From positions 9,021,021-9,085,020 of the forward strand of contig OW388303.1 in the NCBI GenBank assembly GCA_936450465.1: DNA of 64,000 nucleotides. Direction: 5' to 3'. The stretch comes from Gibbula magus. Its lineage: Eukaryota; Mollusca; Gastropoda; Trochida; Trochidae. Made by a program: the position numbers and the translations under genes. The notes under the pieces are model-generated. The model was not told the DNA's origin, did no database searches, and was given only the letters and a program-made list of their open reading frames with translations. This document shows, in pieces, positions 47,026-60,480 of this stretch; within the stretch, counting starts at the first letter, position 1; the number at the start of each line of letters is the position of its first letter.

Positions 47026-47700
47026 TGTTCATCTTCTCAATCAAAGCTCTTGAGAATTATTTGGGGATAATGAGCGCAAAGAAATGACGCAAAAGTGAAA
47101 CAAAGAGTAACTTGGGACGATGCTAATTATCTTCCTGGGAACCTCCGCTTAATGTGAAGGGTGCAACCTTTGATCGTTAATCCTCTCATTAAACTCTATT
47201 GGTTTTCGCTTTCCTTCATCATCCTTTCATATGAGATGAGAGAGTATCCAGAGTATCGATTTTGACAACATAATAGAACTTGTGGTTGTCCAAACTGCAG
47301 AAGCTACTGGTAGAACCCCAATAACAGACACCCCATTTTTAGACACTTTATTATATGGGTGAGTGAACACATAGGGCTAGGCTAATACCAATTAGGAAAA
47401 TGAAACAGTCCAACTCTTACCCCACTTGTTAGACAAAAATGACAAATACAGCTATATCAAGTCATTTTTTTTAAATAAGGATTTTTTAAACCAAATTTTT
47501 TATGACTTTGATTTTCAAGCACAACATTTTTATTTTAAAGATTAAAGATATTTGTGTCTAAGCAGTTTTAATCATTGCATATCATAAAACACATACCATA
47601 ATACATATATAGCACGGTGCTCAGTTTCCTTGTCATTGACTTAAGCACACAGTTTTAAGCACACAACATAGTTTTAACACACAGTTTTAAGCACACAGTT
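47026..47700. other. Intergenic, no supported gene
   Basis: A short repeat of about 17 bp, TTTTAAGCACACAGTTT or similar, occurs four to five times at 47632-47720. Confidence 0.6.
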
Positions 47701-48650
47701 TTAAGCACACAGTTGTAAGCAGAGTACGCAAATCTTCAGCTTTTCTGCCTTCTCAATCTTCTTGAGGATGTCAATCAGTCTGAAAACATTCGGGTGACGA
47801 CAAGAGAGGCTTGCGTTCAGGCGGCTGTTGAACCCTTCCAGGCAGTTGTTGATCCTCAGACCGAAAGTTTCATGGTGATTCCACATTGGCAGCTTGAAGA
47901 GAGAGTCATCATCCACCCATGTCGTGACCATGTAGTCATGGAATGGAACGGCAGCTGGAACGTCAGAACAGTCATCCATCACTTCAATCCAAGCATCCTG
48001 GACCTTGGCGAGAGGGAGCAGAGGCAAGGCAGACGCACGGCGTATCCATTTCTCAACTTCAGGGTCGTCACGGTAGCTGTCAACGAGTCCGAGAGCTTGA
48101 ACCTTGCGCCACACTGCCTGAGCAAAATAAAAGAAACATCCTTTCATTTCAGAAGCAGGAAAATCCAACTGGACGGCTCTGATGGCTGCCATCTCGAAAT
48201 CGGTCTTGATCATGTAGATAGTTGATGCTGACTGTAGGGCAAGTCAAGAGTTACTGTCCAAACCCCATCCAGCTCAACATCGGCAAGGGCCAAGGGTAGT
48301 TTAGGGATGGTGTGACTTCTGTGTCTGTACAAGGCGCTATTAAGGGTGACGTAGGAAGGGAGGTGTGAGGCATCTTCTTGGTTGAACTTCAGTACTTCAT
48401 CTTGGTACAGGGCTGGCATTGGCGTCGTGGGTTCCTCTCGGGCACGCTTTCTCATCGAGCTGAGGAAGTTTAGTCTTGTTGTGTCTAGTGGGGGATGGTT
48501 GTGCTCTGTTGAATTTCGTAAAAAATCGCCAACTGTTGTGCACTTCCCTGTGCATGACTTGACTGTGCATCTCCAGTGTACAACATTGTTCTTGTTGAAT
48601 AGGTGCCGATACATACCTGATTTGTACCTCTCTGTGATGTGATGTACTCT
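47701..48650 (-). pseudogene. MULE transposase with FLYWCH zinc finger, internally deleted
   Basis: 48614-48210 encodes a FLYWCH-type finger: ERYKSGMYRHLF just upstream, HWRC, CTGKC and STEHNHPP, matching the spacing of Cys, Cys and HxH ligands. 48213-47701 encodes the second half of a MULE (Mutator-like) transposase: TDFEMAAIRAV with the second catalytic Asp, GCFFYFAQAVWRKVQ where GC.FH is usual (His changed to Tyr), and NNCLEGFNSRL with the Glu. The segment with the first Asp (DGTFK) and FSQLYTIHA is missing; the two frames overlap by four bases, so an internal deletion joined them out of frame. Dead element. Host FLYWCH genes are an alternative only for the first half. Confidence 0.8.
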
Positions 48651-49765
48651 ACTTTCTGCGTGTTATACTGGTTTACTCACAATACTAATTTAGTTTCAAG
48701 CAGGTCACTCTAAAGAAAAAACATCCTGAGATGTTCAATTAGGACTGGTCCATTATCACAACAGGTGAGCGCTTGGGCTTCCCCTACTCATATGTCTGAC
48801 AACTGGGGCGTCTGACTATAAGGTCGTCTGACTATTCGGGTATGACCGAAGCTACTTGTCATAGGAAATAGGAAGTGTTTTAAGTCCTGGGGTGATTTTG
48901 AACTCATGTTTGCATAAGGAAGTTGATTTACCAATTTATCAACCTGGTTTATATAAGAAAATATTTCACACTGACAATATCAGTCCCGAGTCACGTAATC
49001 TGAGGAAAATAAGCCCATGGTAGTGAACGTGACTGAGCAAGACAAATAAAGTCAACTTACTTATAAAACCGTTACTCCCAAACCGCACTCCAAAATTATA
49101 CCTTCGTAATAATGTAAGAATTAAAAACGAATCAAAATCTGATCTATTCAATTTTAAAAAGACCAAACAAAAACGCAAAAAAAGAAAACGTAATCAATCA
49201 ATTACTGGATACATTTTATATAATACCTGAAAACATAGAATACACTTGTAGCTGAGAGTAAAGAACCACTCAATATGAGTTGTAAGAGATAGTCAATAAA
49301 AGAGAAAAAGATAGAATGAAAGAAACACAATTTTAGTATCCTCAATTGGAATTTGATCTACATCATAAAAGAGCACACATTATTAATATGGTAAATGAGA
49401 TAAATCATATAAGTAAATTAAAGGACATGTTCATCGGTAAGCATATTATGTATTAAATATTAAAACTTGTTTTCATAACAGTTAAGACAAACATAACAAC
49501 AACGTAAGTACAGGGGTATGAAGACAAAAATACAGGTAAAATATCATGTCTCGTTTAAAAAGAGCTTTTGTTAGACGGGACGAACGATTTCAGGGCTCAA
49601 TTTAACTTAACTTGGGAATTCGGAACGTCGGCCAGAAATTATTTAAGGTTATGTTCCGTTTGTAAAACATGGGAAAGGTCATTTGCAATGTTCTTAACTT
49701 AAGTTAAAACTCTTTCTTCCTACACATGGTTGAAAATGGTAACACCAATATTTGCGATTAACTGT
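48651..49765. other. Intergenic, no supported gene
   Basis: No recognisable repeat or coding signal. Confidence 0.4.
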
Positions 49766-50209
49766 TTAATCTAAGATTTTGTTGAACTTGTTTCCGTTTT
49801 GAATTGTTTGGGATCCATACCAACACTGGATTGAGAAAATTAAACAATTTGGACAATATAACAGTGAGAGAATAGGTTTTTCAACATTAAAAGAACGAAG
49901 ATTCAATCCAAAATATAAACGTTGTTCGCCCTTTTTGTATAAAGCATTTGTATTGTCGTTCCAATTCAATCTGTCATCAATTATTGTCCCATGATAATTG
50001 TGTTTTGTGACAATTTCACCATCAGAACTATGGACAGTGTCTGATGAATGCACCGACTTGCATCTTCTGAAATCTATAATCATCTCTTTTGTTTTTGACT
50101 CATTGAGTAATAAGTGATTGTCTTCCGGCTTGAGAGATTCACGATTGCTTCCCTTTAGGCGTCCTCCATGTTGAGCAAGAAGCTCACAAGAGCTGCGTCG
50201 ACGGCACAT
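49766..50209 (-). pseudogene. LINE reverse transcriptase C-terminal relic
   Basis: The 147-codon minus frame reads LLLNESKTKEMIIDFRRCKS, a hallmark of the RT region after the catalytic FADD, then YHGTIIDDRLNWNDNTNALY (the KYLG..ID..L.W..N block), KKGEQRLYFGLNLRSFNV and a degraded LFY/CWYG block. The catalytic core and endonuclease are missing. Looks like an RTE/Rex- or CR1-group element. Confidence 0.8.
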
Positions 50210-53078
50210 TTCTTTCTTGGGCTATAATCAGGATTTAGAACAAAAGACATTTCAAAGGCATAAGACTTAGTCCTTATTCTCGACGATGTGTTAAAAACTT
50301 ACCCATCGCCTAGCAACACAATGATCAATAACAATCGTTATCCTATCTATATCTCCATTTAATAGATACATTTGTAGCATAGCTAGAAGAAAATTTGCGG
50401 TGAAAACATGTTTATATTTGTAAGTGTTGTTACTATTAATATATTTGTTGAAGAATGAATATCAAGTTAATCTTTGTAAAGATATATTTATCGACCCTAT
50501 CTTTCCTTATCACAACCAAATATAATTAGATATGTGTTTGTATTTGACGACTAGTAAAGTGACAATTGGTTTAAACATATTTCTATTTCAATACAAAAAA
50601 AACACGGTATTGGCAAACAAGCGAAAACTTGCTTACATCTATAACGCTCCCTTACGTATATACAGCTTCATCGGCATAAAGGCGTATCATATTGTCAATT
50701 CAATTCCATTCAAGCCCACGTACAAAAACACATGTATACACAATCAGACAAATATCAGAAAGATGAATAAAGTTGGCATTGTAAGTTTACAAAAAGTAAC
50801 ATCAAAGTAATAGTAAAAGCTCAGGGCGTAGGACAAGTGCATCTCTTGTGAAACATGAATAGGATACAATAACTTCTAAGTTTTAAAGTTTTGATTATCA
50901 GGTAAATGTGGGATATATTTCCTTCTTAAATCCTTAAAAATAAAAAAGTGCAGTTCATCAAATTATCTTTACAAAGTTTACAAAATCTACAACATCTAGA
51001 TATTCGACTGTTTGAAAGGCATTCTAGAACTTGATGATATATGGATGATCAACTTCTTTATTTTACAATGGCGACGTTCGGTATAGAATTTAAGAGAATT
51101 TACCATATTTTCTTTTCAAATGTTCTATCCTTCCTTTTATATCAGATGGAAATATAATCTTCTTGTCTTCGTTTAAATTAGTTTCATCTATTTATTGTTC
51201 GAATAAACTGACACCAATGTATTATATGTGCTGATTCCAGTTCCTAAACAACTAGTTCCCAATACAAATCGAGAAACATCATATGCAGAAACTGAAACTA
51301 GACGTCTCATTTATATGCACAGTAGTTATAGGACTTATTGAAAATTATGAATCCAAATTTATCTTTTTGTCTGTTGTAAGTATCAAATGTTTCCTTTGAC
51401 TAATTGAAACGCGTCCGGTTATCGATCGGAAATCACTACTTTTACTTTTATATCGTCATTGTACTGAGTCGACAATCATCGAAATTTGCGGCAACAGTCA
51501 GTACTTCTCGATAAAGCAATAAACAACAGCATTTATGACGTTTGGCACATTATTTCACACGGTTACCATTTTTTGCGTCAGTTACCGTGATTGTAATTTT
51601 AAAACAATAATAATTGCATATAAATATATTTACACCTAAAAAAATGCAACATAATCACAGAATGGAACCACATTACTTATTAATTAGAAAGCAGGTTAAA
51701 ACGATAATGTTTTCATGACTGTGCTTTATAACAAAAGGTAAGATTTCGTTTACGGTTTAGTAGAACAGTACATTGATCCAGTTTATATACTCGTCACGTC
51801 CCACTGCCTTGGACTATGAGACTCCCGGCCTTATTTATTAGGAATTCCTTACATACTTACTCTGATCCTGACCAACCTGGGGCAGAGAAAACGTGAGTAA
51901 TGTTCTCTCCATTTGCATTGTAAGAAGACCTTCATAAATTAGATATGGTCAATGGACAACATTGTATGGTATTGAATATGAAAATACATCTATATTTATA
52001 ATAATTTGTAATAAATTACATTACATGGCATAAACAATTCGCAACAATTAACTACAATTAATTACAGTTTATTATTAGAGAGGTCAACAATGAATAACGT
52101 CTTTTTAAACGAATTTTATTGTTTTGCTGGTTCCACACATTGGTTATAAATCACTATTATCCATTTATAGTTTTAAATTTTAATTAAAATTTCAAAAGTA
52201 AACTGTTACAAGATATTTGACAATATGAATAAATCAATTAATCATTTATTCCATATAAATGGCCATGAGGCCAACAGTAGAACATGTGTAAAATAGATGA
52301 CAAGAAATATATGAAATATATAAAATATGTGACAATATGAAGTCATATATCATTTTAACTGGAAACGTGATTTTAAGGTAAGATATCCGAGGCTGGAATC
52401 AACGACATTCTATAAAGGTGTTACTAATGAATATCAAAACTATATCACTCTTTTCAGGCTACATTGTACTACATTATGCTTTATCTAAAAGAAACCATTG
52501 CGCTTTACAAAAATGGCAGCAGGATTTTACGTTTAGTCAGTAAACTAACACTTTGATCGCGTAGGTTGATTTGTCAATATGTCAGTCATAATGATTGAAA
52601 GGAACTGACGTCAATATCTGCTTTCTTGCTTTCTAATGTTGAATACATATTATGAAAGTAGAATTATAGTTCGTCAGCACAAAATTTTCGTAAAGCGTTG
52701 TACGCAGCACATTTATTTTTTAATCTCAGCTAAAATAGTTTTTTTTCAGTTATTTCAGTTTATCATTAAAGAAGCTTAATTGTTTTTTAATTAAGAACTT
52801 TTGTTATTTGGATTATTTACTTGGCCAATCCAGGCTTTGGATATAATGATTTACATTCAGTAATCAACATGATCTTATTAACATTGTCCATGAAAATTCC
52901 GGCAGGTTCAGATGAAATAAAATGTTCTAATAGTTCTGTCGTGCTTTACAACTAATTCCATAATCTGTTCTTTACGAGATCATTGACCCAACGAAATACC
53001 TTCGTCTTTGAATACACAAGGAACAACATCTTGTAATCCCTGGTTTCAAATTAAAATTCCTGAAAGGTAATGCAATTG
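50210..53078. other. Long AT-rich intergenic stretch
   Basis: Nearly 2.9 kb without a supported gene or recognised repeat. One TGACGTCA at 52606-52613. Confidence 0.5.
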
Positions 53079-53411
53079 TCAGAGCGAGTCATTTAAAGTA
53101 TTGTAGGTATGACTGATGTGGTCCGAATAGGATGTATGAGTCTCAGACAGGATTTGCTTCTTACAAGTTATATAGACCCGTGCAGACAAGGGGATATGGT
53201 TTTGATACAATGTGTGCATCTTTTGAGTAATTGCAATCGATTGGTAGACTAAGGTCTTACTCCAACTTTTACCCGTACGAAGACTTTCATGTTGTTTAAG
53301 TTGGATAAATACTGTTAGCATTAGTTCAGGTCTCATAGTGAATTGTAAATACTTATGGGTGAGGATTTCCTTGCAATCAGGCGATTGCGTTTTCCAATGC
53401 AAGTTTTGCAA
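53079..53411 (-). CDS. Hypothetical open frame, doubtful
   Basis: 110 codons on the minus strand, of somewhat higher GC than the flanks, with mixed protein-like composition (QLKQHESLRTGKSWSKTLVY, SARVYITCKKQILSETH). No domain, signal peptide or membrane segment recognised. A frame of this length is expected by chance a few times in 64 kb of such sequence. Confidence 0.18.
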   Translation of the reverse strand: MQNLHWKTQSPDCKEILTHKYLQFTMRPELMLTVFIQLKQHESLRTGKSWSKTLVYQSIAITQKMHTLYQNHIPLSARVYITCKKQILSETHTSYSDHISHTYNTLNDSL

Positions 53412-56159
53412 AGTAACGTTATCATTTTAATTGATTGAATAATTGATGCCGATAACTGAATGTTGAATGATTGGTTTAATAATATGCCGGAACTACTGCA
53501 CTAATCTTCCTAAACTGCCCAACTGGTAACGTATTCTGCATGTAAAATGTGAATGTGTCGAGACAAAAAAAGGTTTGATGAGTCACTTTTATAGGCCTTC
53601 TGCCGATAAGGTCGATTTAGAGTTACGTCTCTTTTGACCGAACATTTCTCAGCAGTGATAGCATTGAACTGGCTTGGAAGCAGGCATTTCCTGGTTACAT
53701 CGAGTTGTATGCAAGCCAAATGATGAATGGATATCTCTTCAAGTTGCTACTTGACCTTTGTTTTGAATTATAACATAAAATATTTTAGTTCCAGTTCATT
53801 TTTACAATGCTAAAACTAGTAAAACGTATTCAGTTCACCCCATATAACGTCGGCTCAAAGACAGTTCTGTACACACTTGATCTAAACAAAAATACGTTTC
53901 ATCAAGACATTATATATTGGTTATATGTTTATTACCAAAGTTATCAAACTCGGTATATTTAGTTAGCCATTTAAACTAAATGTTTAAATAAATAAATTAA
54001 TTAATGTGTAGAAAAATTGATTCAAGTGCATTAAAATCTTAATTTTTCAATTGTTTTACACAAACAAAAAGTGTGTCAAAATCATTTCACACATCCTGAA
54101 AATACTTTTGAGATTCAATATTGTACATATGTTAAATGAATTGATCGACACACGTTGTTTTATGTACCTATAGTACCTACTACAAATAAATACAACAATT
54201 ACTTTTTCAGTTTTCCATAACACACAATTTTAAATAATTTCATTCACACTGGGTTGTTGTATTTTTTTTAAAACACCAGGAAAAAGAAGTTTATTTACTT
54301 GCTTTACGGATTCTCCTGGTATGATTTTGATCAATTTGGAAAATAAATGCTACCCAGAAGCCCTCCCATATTAAAAGGTTCCCAAATTTCTCTTCATTTA
54401 AAAATGTTGCCATATTTTACCCCTGAACTAAAAACATTTGTGAAAAATTATAATTTTCTTAATAAACCCTCGACCCGTTATGCTTACATGAAAATGTTTC
54501 ATCTACACTATCTAGTTTTGCCTATTGCCTATAAACATTTTGTCCAAAGACACCTGTTAACAAAGTACGGTAATTATTTTTGTCTAGGCTCATGGTGGAA
54601 ATATTTGATTAATCATTAGGGGATAACTTTTAGAAATTGATATTGATTTACTTTAAAGATATAAAATTAATTCACAAAACTAAGGAATACTGTACTCGAC
54701 TACAGGGTGAACTTATTTAGTTCATTTAGTTGTCAAATATTATGTGCATTTTTAAAAAACACATGGAAGAGACTGTTTTCACAAATGATTTGACGCATTC
54801 ATAGTTCATTCCTAAATTTCACCTTGAATTAATTATTGTTCATTTTAAGAATGAGCTGAAATTGAGATATGACAATTAATCATTGAATTCACTTGAAGGT
54901 TAACATGTGAAGAAGCTGTAATGTTGAATTAGACTCAATAGATCTACATGTAGTCAAATATGTAAAAAAAAACAAGCTTGAACCCTTCCTTTTAACTTCT
55001 CCGATTCACCTGAAAGAGATATTTATTCTGTATGTGTGGTGTTGATTTGTACACGTTTTGCTTTTGTGTAATATTGGGTAACTCCAGCCTTTGATTAGCA
55101 TTATGACTATTCATTGTATATTTTCAGTCATTAATTACATGACTCGGAATGTAACAGCTATTATATCCTGTAGATATTGTGTGCAATACCTCTGAAATGT
55201 ATTTTTAAGTTACTCAAAGTAAATTTCAAAATATAATCATATTTTACTTCTTTTTTTATGTTTACAGCATAGAAGTGTGGATAAGTTTTATATTCAAAAG
55301 CTGACATATGAACCAAGAAAAAAATATATTATCATATTTCCTTGGCTTTACTGCCTTAAAAAGTGTATTGCATCAGTGTGTTTCTTTTCGATCTCTACAG
55401 TACGTCTTTCAACGTCCAATTTTCTATTAGATAGAACATTAATACTTGGATTGACAACAAGGTCTACCAGTGACACACACGTTTTGAACTTGTCACTGTG
55501 AAATCCAGAATCTAGCTATAAGCCTGCTGCTGCTTTAGGACGATGCCAGAATCAACATTACAGTTTGATATTTTTCATCAGTTTGGCATTCACATAATAA
55601 TAAATACAATCAAAACGGGAAATTATGACTATAAACATCTGACAATGGACATGTTTATGAACGGTGTCCGATGGATCCTGTCATTGAATCACGAGTGTCT
55701 CCATCACTGACCTTTGAACACTCGGCCCGAGTTACGATCAAATGGACATACAAAGCATCAGATTACTGTAGATGTCATTTATACATGTTTATTTACCCTA
55801 TTAGAACAAAATCCAAGTATATTTTACCGTTGATAGTCCCGATAAACCATAATGCGATAAAGAAAAGGGAACCATATAGTGTATGTTTTTAGCGTCAACT
55901 AAGCACTGTCGCTTATAACAATAATAAAAATATGTGTCCGGTAAAATGGCCGCCGACGTCAAATGCCGACTACAACAACCAAAAAGGCAGAACGATTATT
56001 CTCAGAAAAATCAGGAAAATATAATATATATAATATGTATAATACATAAGAGAATGCAGAGGTGAAGAATGCGACTGGTTTCGTTCAAATGCATCGACAT
56101 TATACACACGAGGGGCGATGACGTCACAATACCCACGATGACGCCACATAGAATTTAGG
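53412..56159. other. Long AT-rich intergenic stretch
   Basis: No supported gene. One TGACGTCA at 56119-56126. The 73-92 codon frames lack motifs. Confidence 0.45.
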
Positions 56160-57060
56160 TTTGAATCTATAATAATAATACTGTGTACTTATATAGCGCT
56201 AGCCTTCATACACCACATGCATGCTCAAATCGCTTACAAACTAGTGATTATAAAATTGTCTGAACAAATGGGTCTTGAGGTAACATCTGAACGGGTCAAA
56301 GGATGGAGCATGTTTTAAATCTGAGGGCAGTTCATTCCATAATTGTGAAGCGAGAACAGGAAAAGATTTTCCACCAAAGTTGATAAGTTAAACATTGGAA
56401 CTTCAAGACGGGATTGGGTTTGCGAACGAAGTAATCTAGCTGGTTTGTAGGTTTGGAGCAGACTGGACAGGTAAGTTTGAGCTTGACCGAGGTGTGACTT
56501 GTACACGAGACACAGAGTCTTAAACTGAATCCTTGCGTCAACTGGGAGCCAGTGCATGGACGCCAGCACTGGAGTGATGTGATGGAATCTGGATGTTTTA
56601 GATATAATCCTGGCTGCGACGTTTTGAATTTTCTGGAGCTTGTAAAGTGATGTTTTCGATGTTTTGCCAAGGAGCAAGCTGTTTCCATAGTCCAGCCTAG
56701 AGAGGACGAGAGATTGCACTAGCGTCTTTGCAGCATTGTGGGAGATCAGATGCCGTATCTGACTTATGCATCTTAGATGATAGTAGCACACCTTACATAT
56801 GCTGTCAACCTGATTCGACATGTCAAGTTGAGGATTCAGATACACTCCGAGATCTTTCACTTTTCTTGAAAACCCAATTGATGAGTCACCCACAAGCACA
56901 CTGGCATCTCCGATCTTTGCAAGAGATTGTTTTGTGCCAACCAACAAGGCTTCGGTTTTGTCATCATTAAGCTTGAGGTTTACTGATGTCATCCAGGACT
57001 TCACATGTTTGGTGCAGTCTGTCATCGCTTGTAGAGGGTGGTCTGGGTGTCCGGACTTCC
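56160..57060 (-). pseudogene. 5'-truncated CR1/L2-group LINE
   Basis: The 236-codon frame (57025-56315) covers the thumb region of a non-LTR reverse transcriptase: WMTSVNLKLNDDKTEALLVG, DLGVYLNPQLDM, SRLDYGNSLLLGK, KLQKIQNVAARII, ITPVLASMHWLPVDARIQFK and YKPARLLRSQT. A frameshift near 56340 moves the end (WNELPSDLKHAP) to the next frame. The 3' end near 56165-56230 has the TTATATAGCGC motif and a TTA-rich tail on the minus strand. No catalytic core remains, so it is a dead 5'-truncated insertion. Confidence 0.88.
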
Positions 57061-57359
57061 ATATAGATAATATAGATAATCTATATGGAAACAGGCGTCA
57101 CTGACGTATTAATGTCGTTAAAGACTGAATTTTCATAAATCATTATCCATTCTGAATTTACGCTTATCGAGTATAAGAGTAAAAACTTTCAAACGGCATT
57201 TATTTTATTTTATTTTAAAAGAAACATTCACGAGGAGCATTTTATATAATTAATATACAAGGTACACGTAATACTTCAATGTGAAAACACTTTGCGAATA
57301 TGTACATGTAACGATTGTTGAGACACAAGGTCAGCTGACCGATTTTGGTGAAGTACAAC
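57061..57359. other. Intergenic, no supported gene
   Basis: Short palindrome ATATAGATAATATAGATAAT near 57061-57090. Nothing else. Confidence 0.4.
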
Positions 57360-57525
57360 AATAATAGGCGCGCATTATTTCTGGATGGGTGACCCGTCTC
57401 ATACCAAAATGATCTGAGAGTTTAAATGGTTGTTTCCCTTCAATACCCAACACTCATGTGAGGAGGTACATGTATGTGAAATCTGTGGCGTTCCCTTGGG
57501 CAAGATACTTATTCACGTTGTCAGG
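57360..57525 (+). mobile_element. Possible SINE fragment with 5S-like box
   Basis: GGATGGGTGACCC at 57383-57395 resembles the internal promoter of 5S rRNA. GCGTTCCCTTGGGCAAGATA at 57489-57508 resembles a SINE body seen in marine invertebrates. Head and tail are not clear. Confidence 0.35.
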
Positions 57526-58845
57526 CTGGAAAAGTTGTTGTAGAAGAAATTCCTAATAATGCATTAGCACATTATATCAATAGTTATCAATAATCGAACA
57601 CCTGTTATTAGTGCACGATTATATATACTAACGTCTTTACTACCAACCTACCAGCTAATACATACAGTTGTCGTAGCTAAATGTAAATAGAATAACATGC
57701 TGCAAAATATCCTGTCCGTCAAACGCACGTTCTATTTGTACCTGGGGGTGTGTTATTCAAATTGCAATTCGCAGGGACAAAGAGTTCATTTAACGTATCA
57801 TTACTGACTGGAGATATGAAATAAAACGATTCCCATAAGCCGAATAGGCTGTTTCAAATATGCTTTGAATTTTTTCAAAAATCACTTTGGGGATAATCAA
57901 GTTACAATGGCAATCTTCATTCATACTCAGCATTACAAAACAATCTTCTTTGAACTGCTGTTATTTGGGTTACGCTGACCGGTACATTAACGAATAAAAA
58001 AAGTTGTCATTGGTTTTAGAATATTAGAATCCCATGTAGCTCTGAATTTGATTACAACTTTCTGAGTTATCAAAGATTTTAACATTTCGTTTTATAGTTG
58101 TGAATAGAATAGCTGTGGAATGTACGACATTATCAAGCAAACAAACAAACGCGTAACGAAGTTGTAATCCAATTCCCTTTGCCATCATACTTGTAATTGG
58201 CCATCAATGTGCCTTTATGGCGTCTTTATTAGTCATTCCGGCTATGGCGAGAGTAATATTTTGAAGATTGCAAAATCAATGTTTCATGACCACAGAGAAT
58301 AATCAACAATTTTCACATTCTTAAATCGAGTTCCAGGGCACATGAATCAGGTCAGTTCAGTAAAAATCATAAGGTAACTTATGTTTCGTATCTCGTTCAT
58401 TGCAAATTTCTATTTTAAACCACTAATAACCTGCACTGATATTAAAAAAGTAGACTCCATAAAAAGTATACCAAAAGACGTCCCGTTTAATACCAAATAT
58501 ATGAAACGACTGAGTGGCTTGGTTTTTAACGAGCGAAAGCGATACCAATACAATTCAAGAGATTCATAATTATGGTATGAGACGGGATCATGTTTAGTAT
58601 TTTATTTATTACTCGCTTATCTATATCAAGCGAAATTACAGTATACCCTCTGATCTGACGATCACTTGTATGTTGAGACGTCATAATTAAACCTTTGTGA
58701 CGTAACGTCAATTGGCAGCACGCGATGTTATTACACAATGTTATCATACAATTTATTACCCATGTGGTTGAAAATAACCGAGTAAATATTATTGATATGA
58801 GCACATGTGCTTAGCAACCATTGTTTCACCGCGACTTCCCGACTT
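57526..58845. other. Intergenic, no supported gene
   Basis: No gene recognised. An AGACGTCA and a TGACGTAACGTCA stretch lie near 58676-58710. Confidence 0.45.
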
Positions 58846-58876
58846 TGACGTCATAAAACGATTGTTCGTGACGTCA
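58846..58876. promoter_or_regulatory. Pair of TGACGTCA octamers
   Basis: TGACGTCA at 58846-58853 and 58869-58876, 23 bp apart, similar spacing to the pairs at 10.55 and 17.46 kb. No gene start follows, so these are more likely part of a repeat than a promoter. Confidence 0.4.
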
Positions 58877-59206
58877 CTGTAGCTTGATGTCGCAAGAGAA
58901 GTGAGTCTTAAAACATGTTAATTTGTATCTGGGTTTGTCGACGACAGTAGTAAGAGCTTAACTCGATATGTTGTTTTTATTTAGAATATTCAACACTCAA
59001 TTCAATATTGAACAATGAAATATTAACGATTATACATATTGAATTATAGAAAAACGTAATAACTTTTTTTTTTATTTCCGATCTATTGACATATGTGAAA
59101 CAATATTGGTTTCACATCTCTAAAATCATTCAGATTAACAGACCACAACACTTACATATTCATACAATAAACTCGTCTAAGTGCCTACTGATACTAAATT
59201 TATGAA

Positions 59207-59660
59207 CACAAGTTGATACAAATTACAAATATTCGAGGATTGTTGAGGATAATTTTACTTTTATCAACGAGTGTTGATACAGTTGATATCAACAGACATG
59301 AGGGTGAGATTCTTTAACCTAAAGAAAATATTATATGTACATTAAAGGGGCATAATCATGTTGGTGAGGTCACATATATGTTATAATTTGTCTTTTTTAA
59401 TCAACTTTAACCGAAATAACCAGTATAAGTGCAATCAGTTCAGTAAATACAACCAGTCAAAGCACAACACTGTCATTCGACTTTCAATGCTGAAATGACA
59501 TAGAATTGTGACGTCATCAACTCTATGACGTCTTAGAATTGGGACGCCATTACTCTTTTATCTAAAAGCATTGTGATGTCAAGTTAATGACGGTTGCAAG
59601 GCATTGTGCAATATCTGCAATGAAAACAATATCTCAAGGGAGATATCGCTTGATTTCACG
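59207..59660. mobile_element. Hairpin plus TGACGTCA cluster, decayed copy
   Basis: 59207-59313 contains opposed ACAAGTTGATACA and TTTATCAACGAGTGTTGATA and ends GGGTGAGATTCT, as at 14334-14480. TGACGTCA lies at 59509-59516 and TGACGTCT at 59526-59533. GGGAGATATCG near 59638 parallels GGAGATATCG near 14070, in the mirrored order. It is therefore an inverted, older relative of the 14-kb element. Confidence 0.6.
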
Positions 59661-60099
59661 CAATACCATTTTCACACACTCATTACCATTAATTCACGTT
59701 GCACCTAAACATGAGTATGAATAGAAACGCATGGAAGGTGTTTTTAGAATGTTACTATTGTCAATGTGGGAACCCACCGTTATCTTAGGACGATATATTT
59801 GTACGATACCACATGATATAACATTTTTAAACTGAATTCGGCATTTGTACTCTTCATTAAATACGTATTAACATTTGGCATACAATTAACTGGATTATTT
59901 CAGTTCAATTATTTCCATGTACCTCTGAATGGTACATGGTGCATATTTTATTGTTATCTACTGACTACACCATGGGCCCATTATAGGATATAGGATAATG
60001 TATATTCACCCTGAATACTGTTTGAAATAAGGTTCTGGTATGTATGAGCAAAATATATACACGTCGTTAGACATACATGTACTTGCCATTTAGATAGTG
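59661..60099. other. Intergenic, no supported gene
   Basis: No recognisable feature. Confidence 0.4.
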
Positions 60100-60480
60100 A
60101 AGACATGGTTATATTTGGGATAACACTACCTTCAATAGTACAAATACTTGTACTTTTTTTTCTTTTTTTGGGGGCCGAGTCCCATGCGGGATTCGAACCC
60201 ACGCAACTATCGCCAGCATTCATTCAGCCTAGGGAGCTGCGCCAATTTAAAGTCTATCAGAGGGGTATTGAATGCAAAATTAGCTTAACTATCGATTGTT
60301 GGACCTCGATTTTTGTCGAGGCGAATTGGTCGTGTGGTAAGCTGTTGGTACAGCCAATGCTGGCGAAAGTTGCCTTACTCTGAGGGTGTGGGTTCGAATC
60401 CCTCATGGGACTCGGCTCGAAAAAGTACAAGAATTTGTACTATTGAAGGTAGTGTTATCCCAAATATAACCATGTTATAT
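60100..60480 (+). mobile_element. TIR element carrying tRNA-like modules, copy 2
   Basis: Inverted ends ACATGGTTATATTTGGGATA and its near complement run about 60 bp on each side (through CTACCTTCAATAGTAC). On the plus strand a full class-II-tRNA-like module (60315-60418) has an A-box-like TGGTCGTGTGGTAAGC and B box GGTTCGAATCCC. A truncated inverted copy of the module adjoins the left end (60172-60220). Related to 30129-30419. No transposase. Confidence 0.78.

Noticed and set aside
60315..60418. Functional tRNA-Leu or tRNA-Ser
   Set aside because: A and B boxes are present but the acceptor stem does not pair and the module lies inside a TIR element in two copies.
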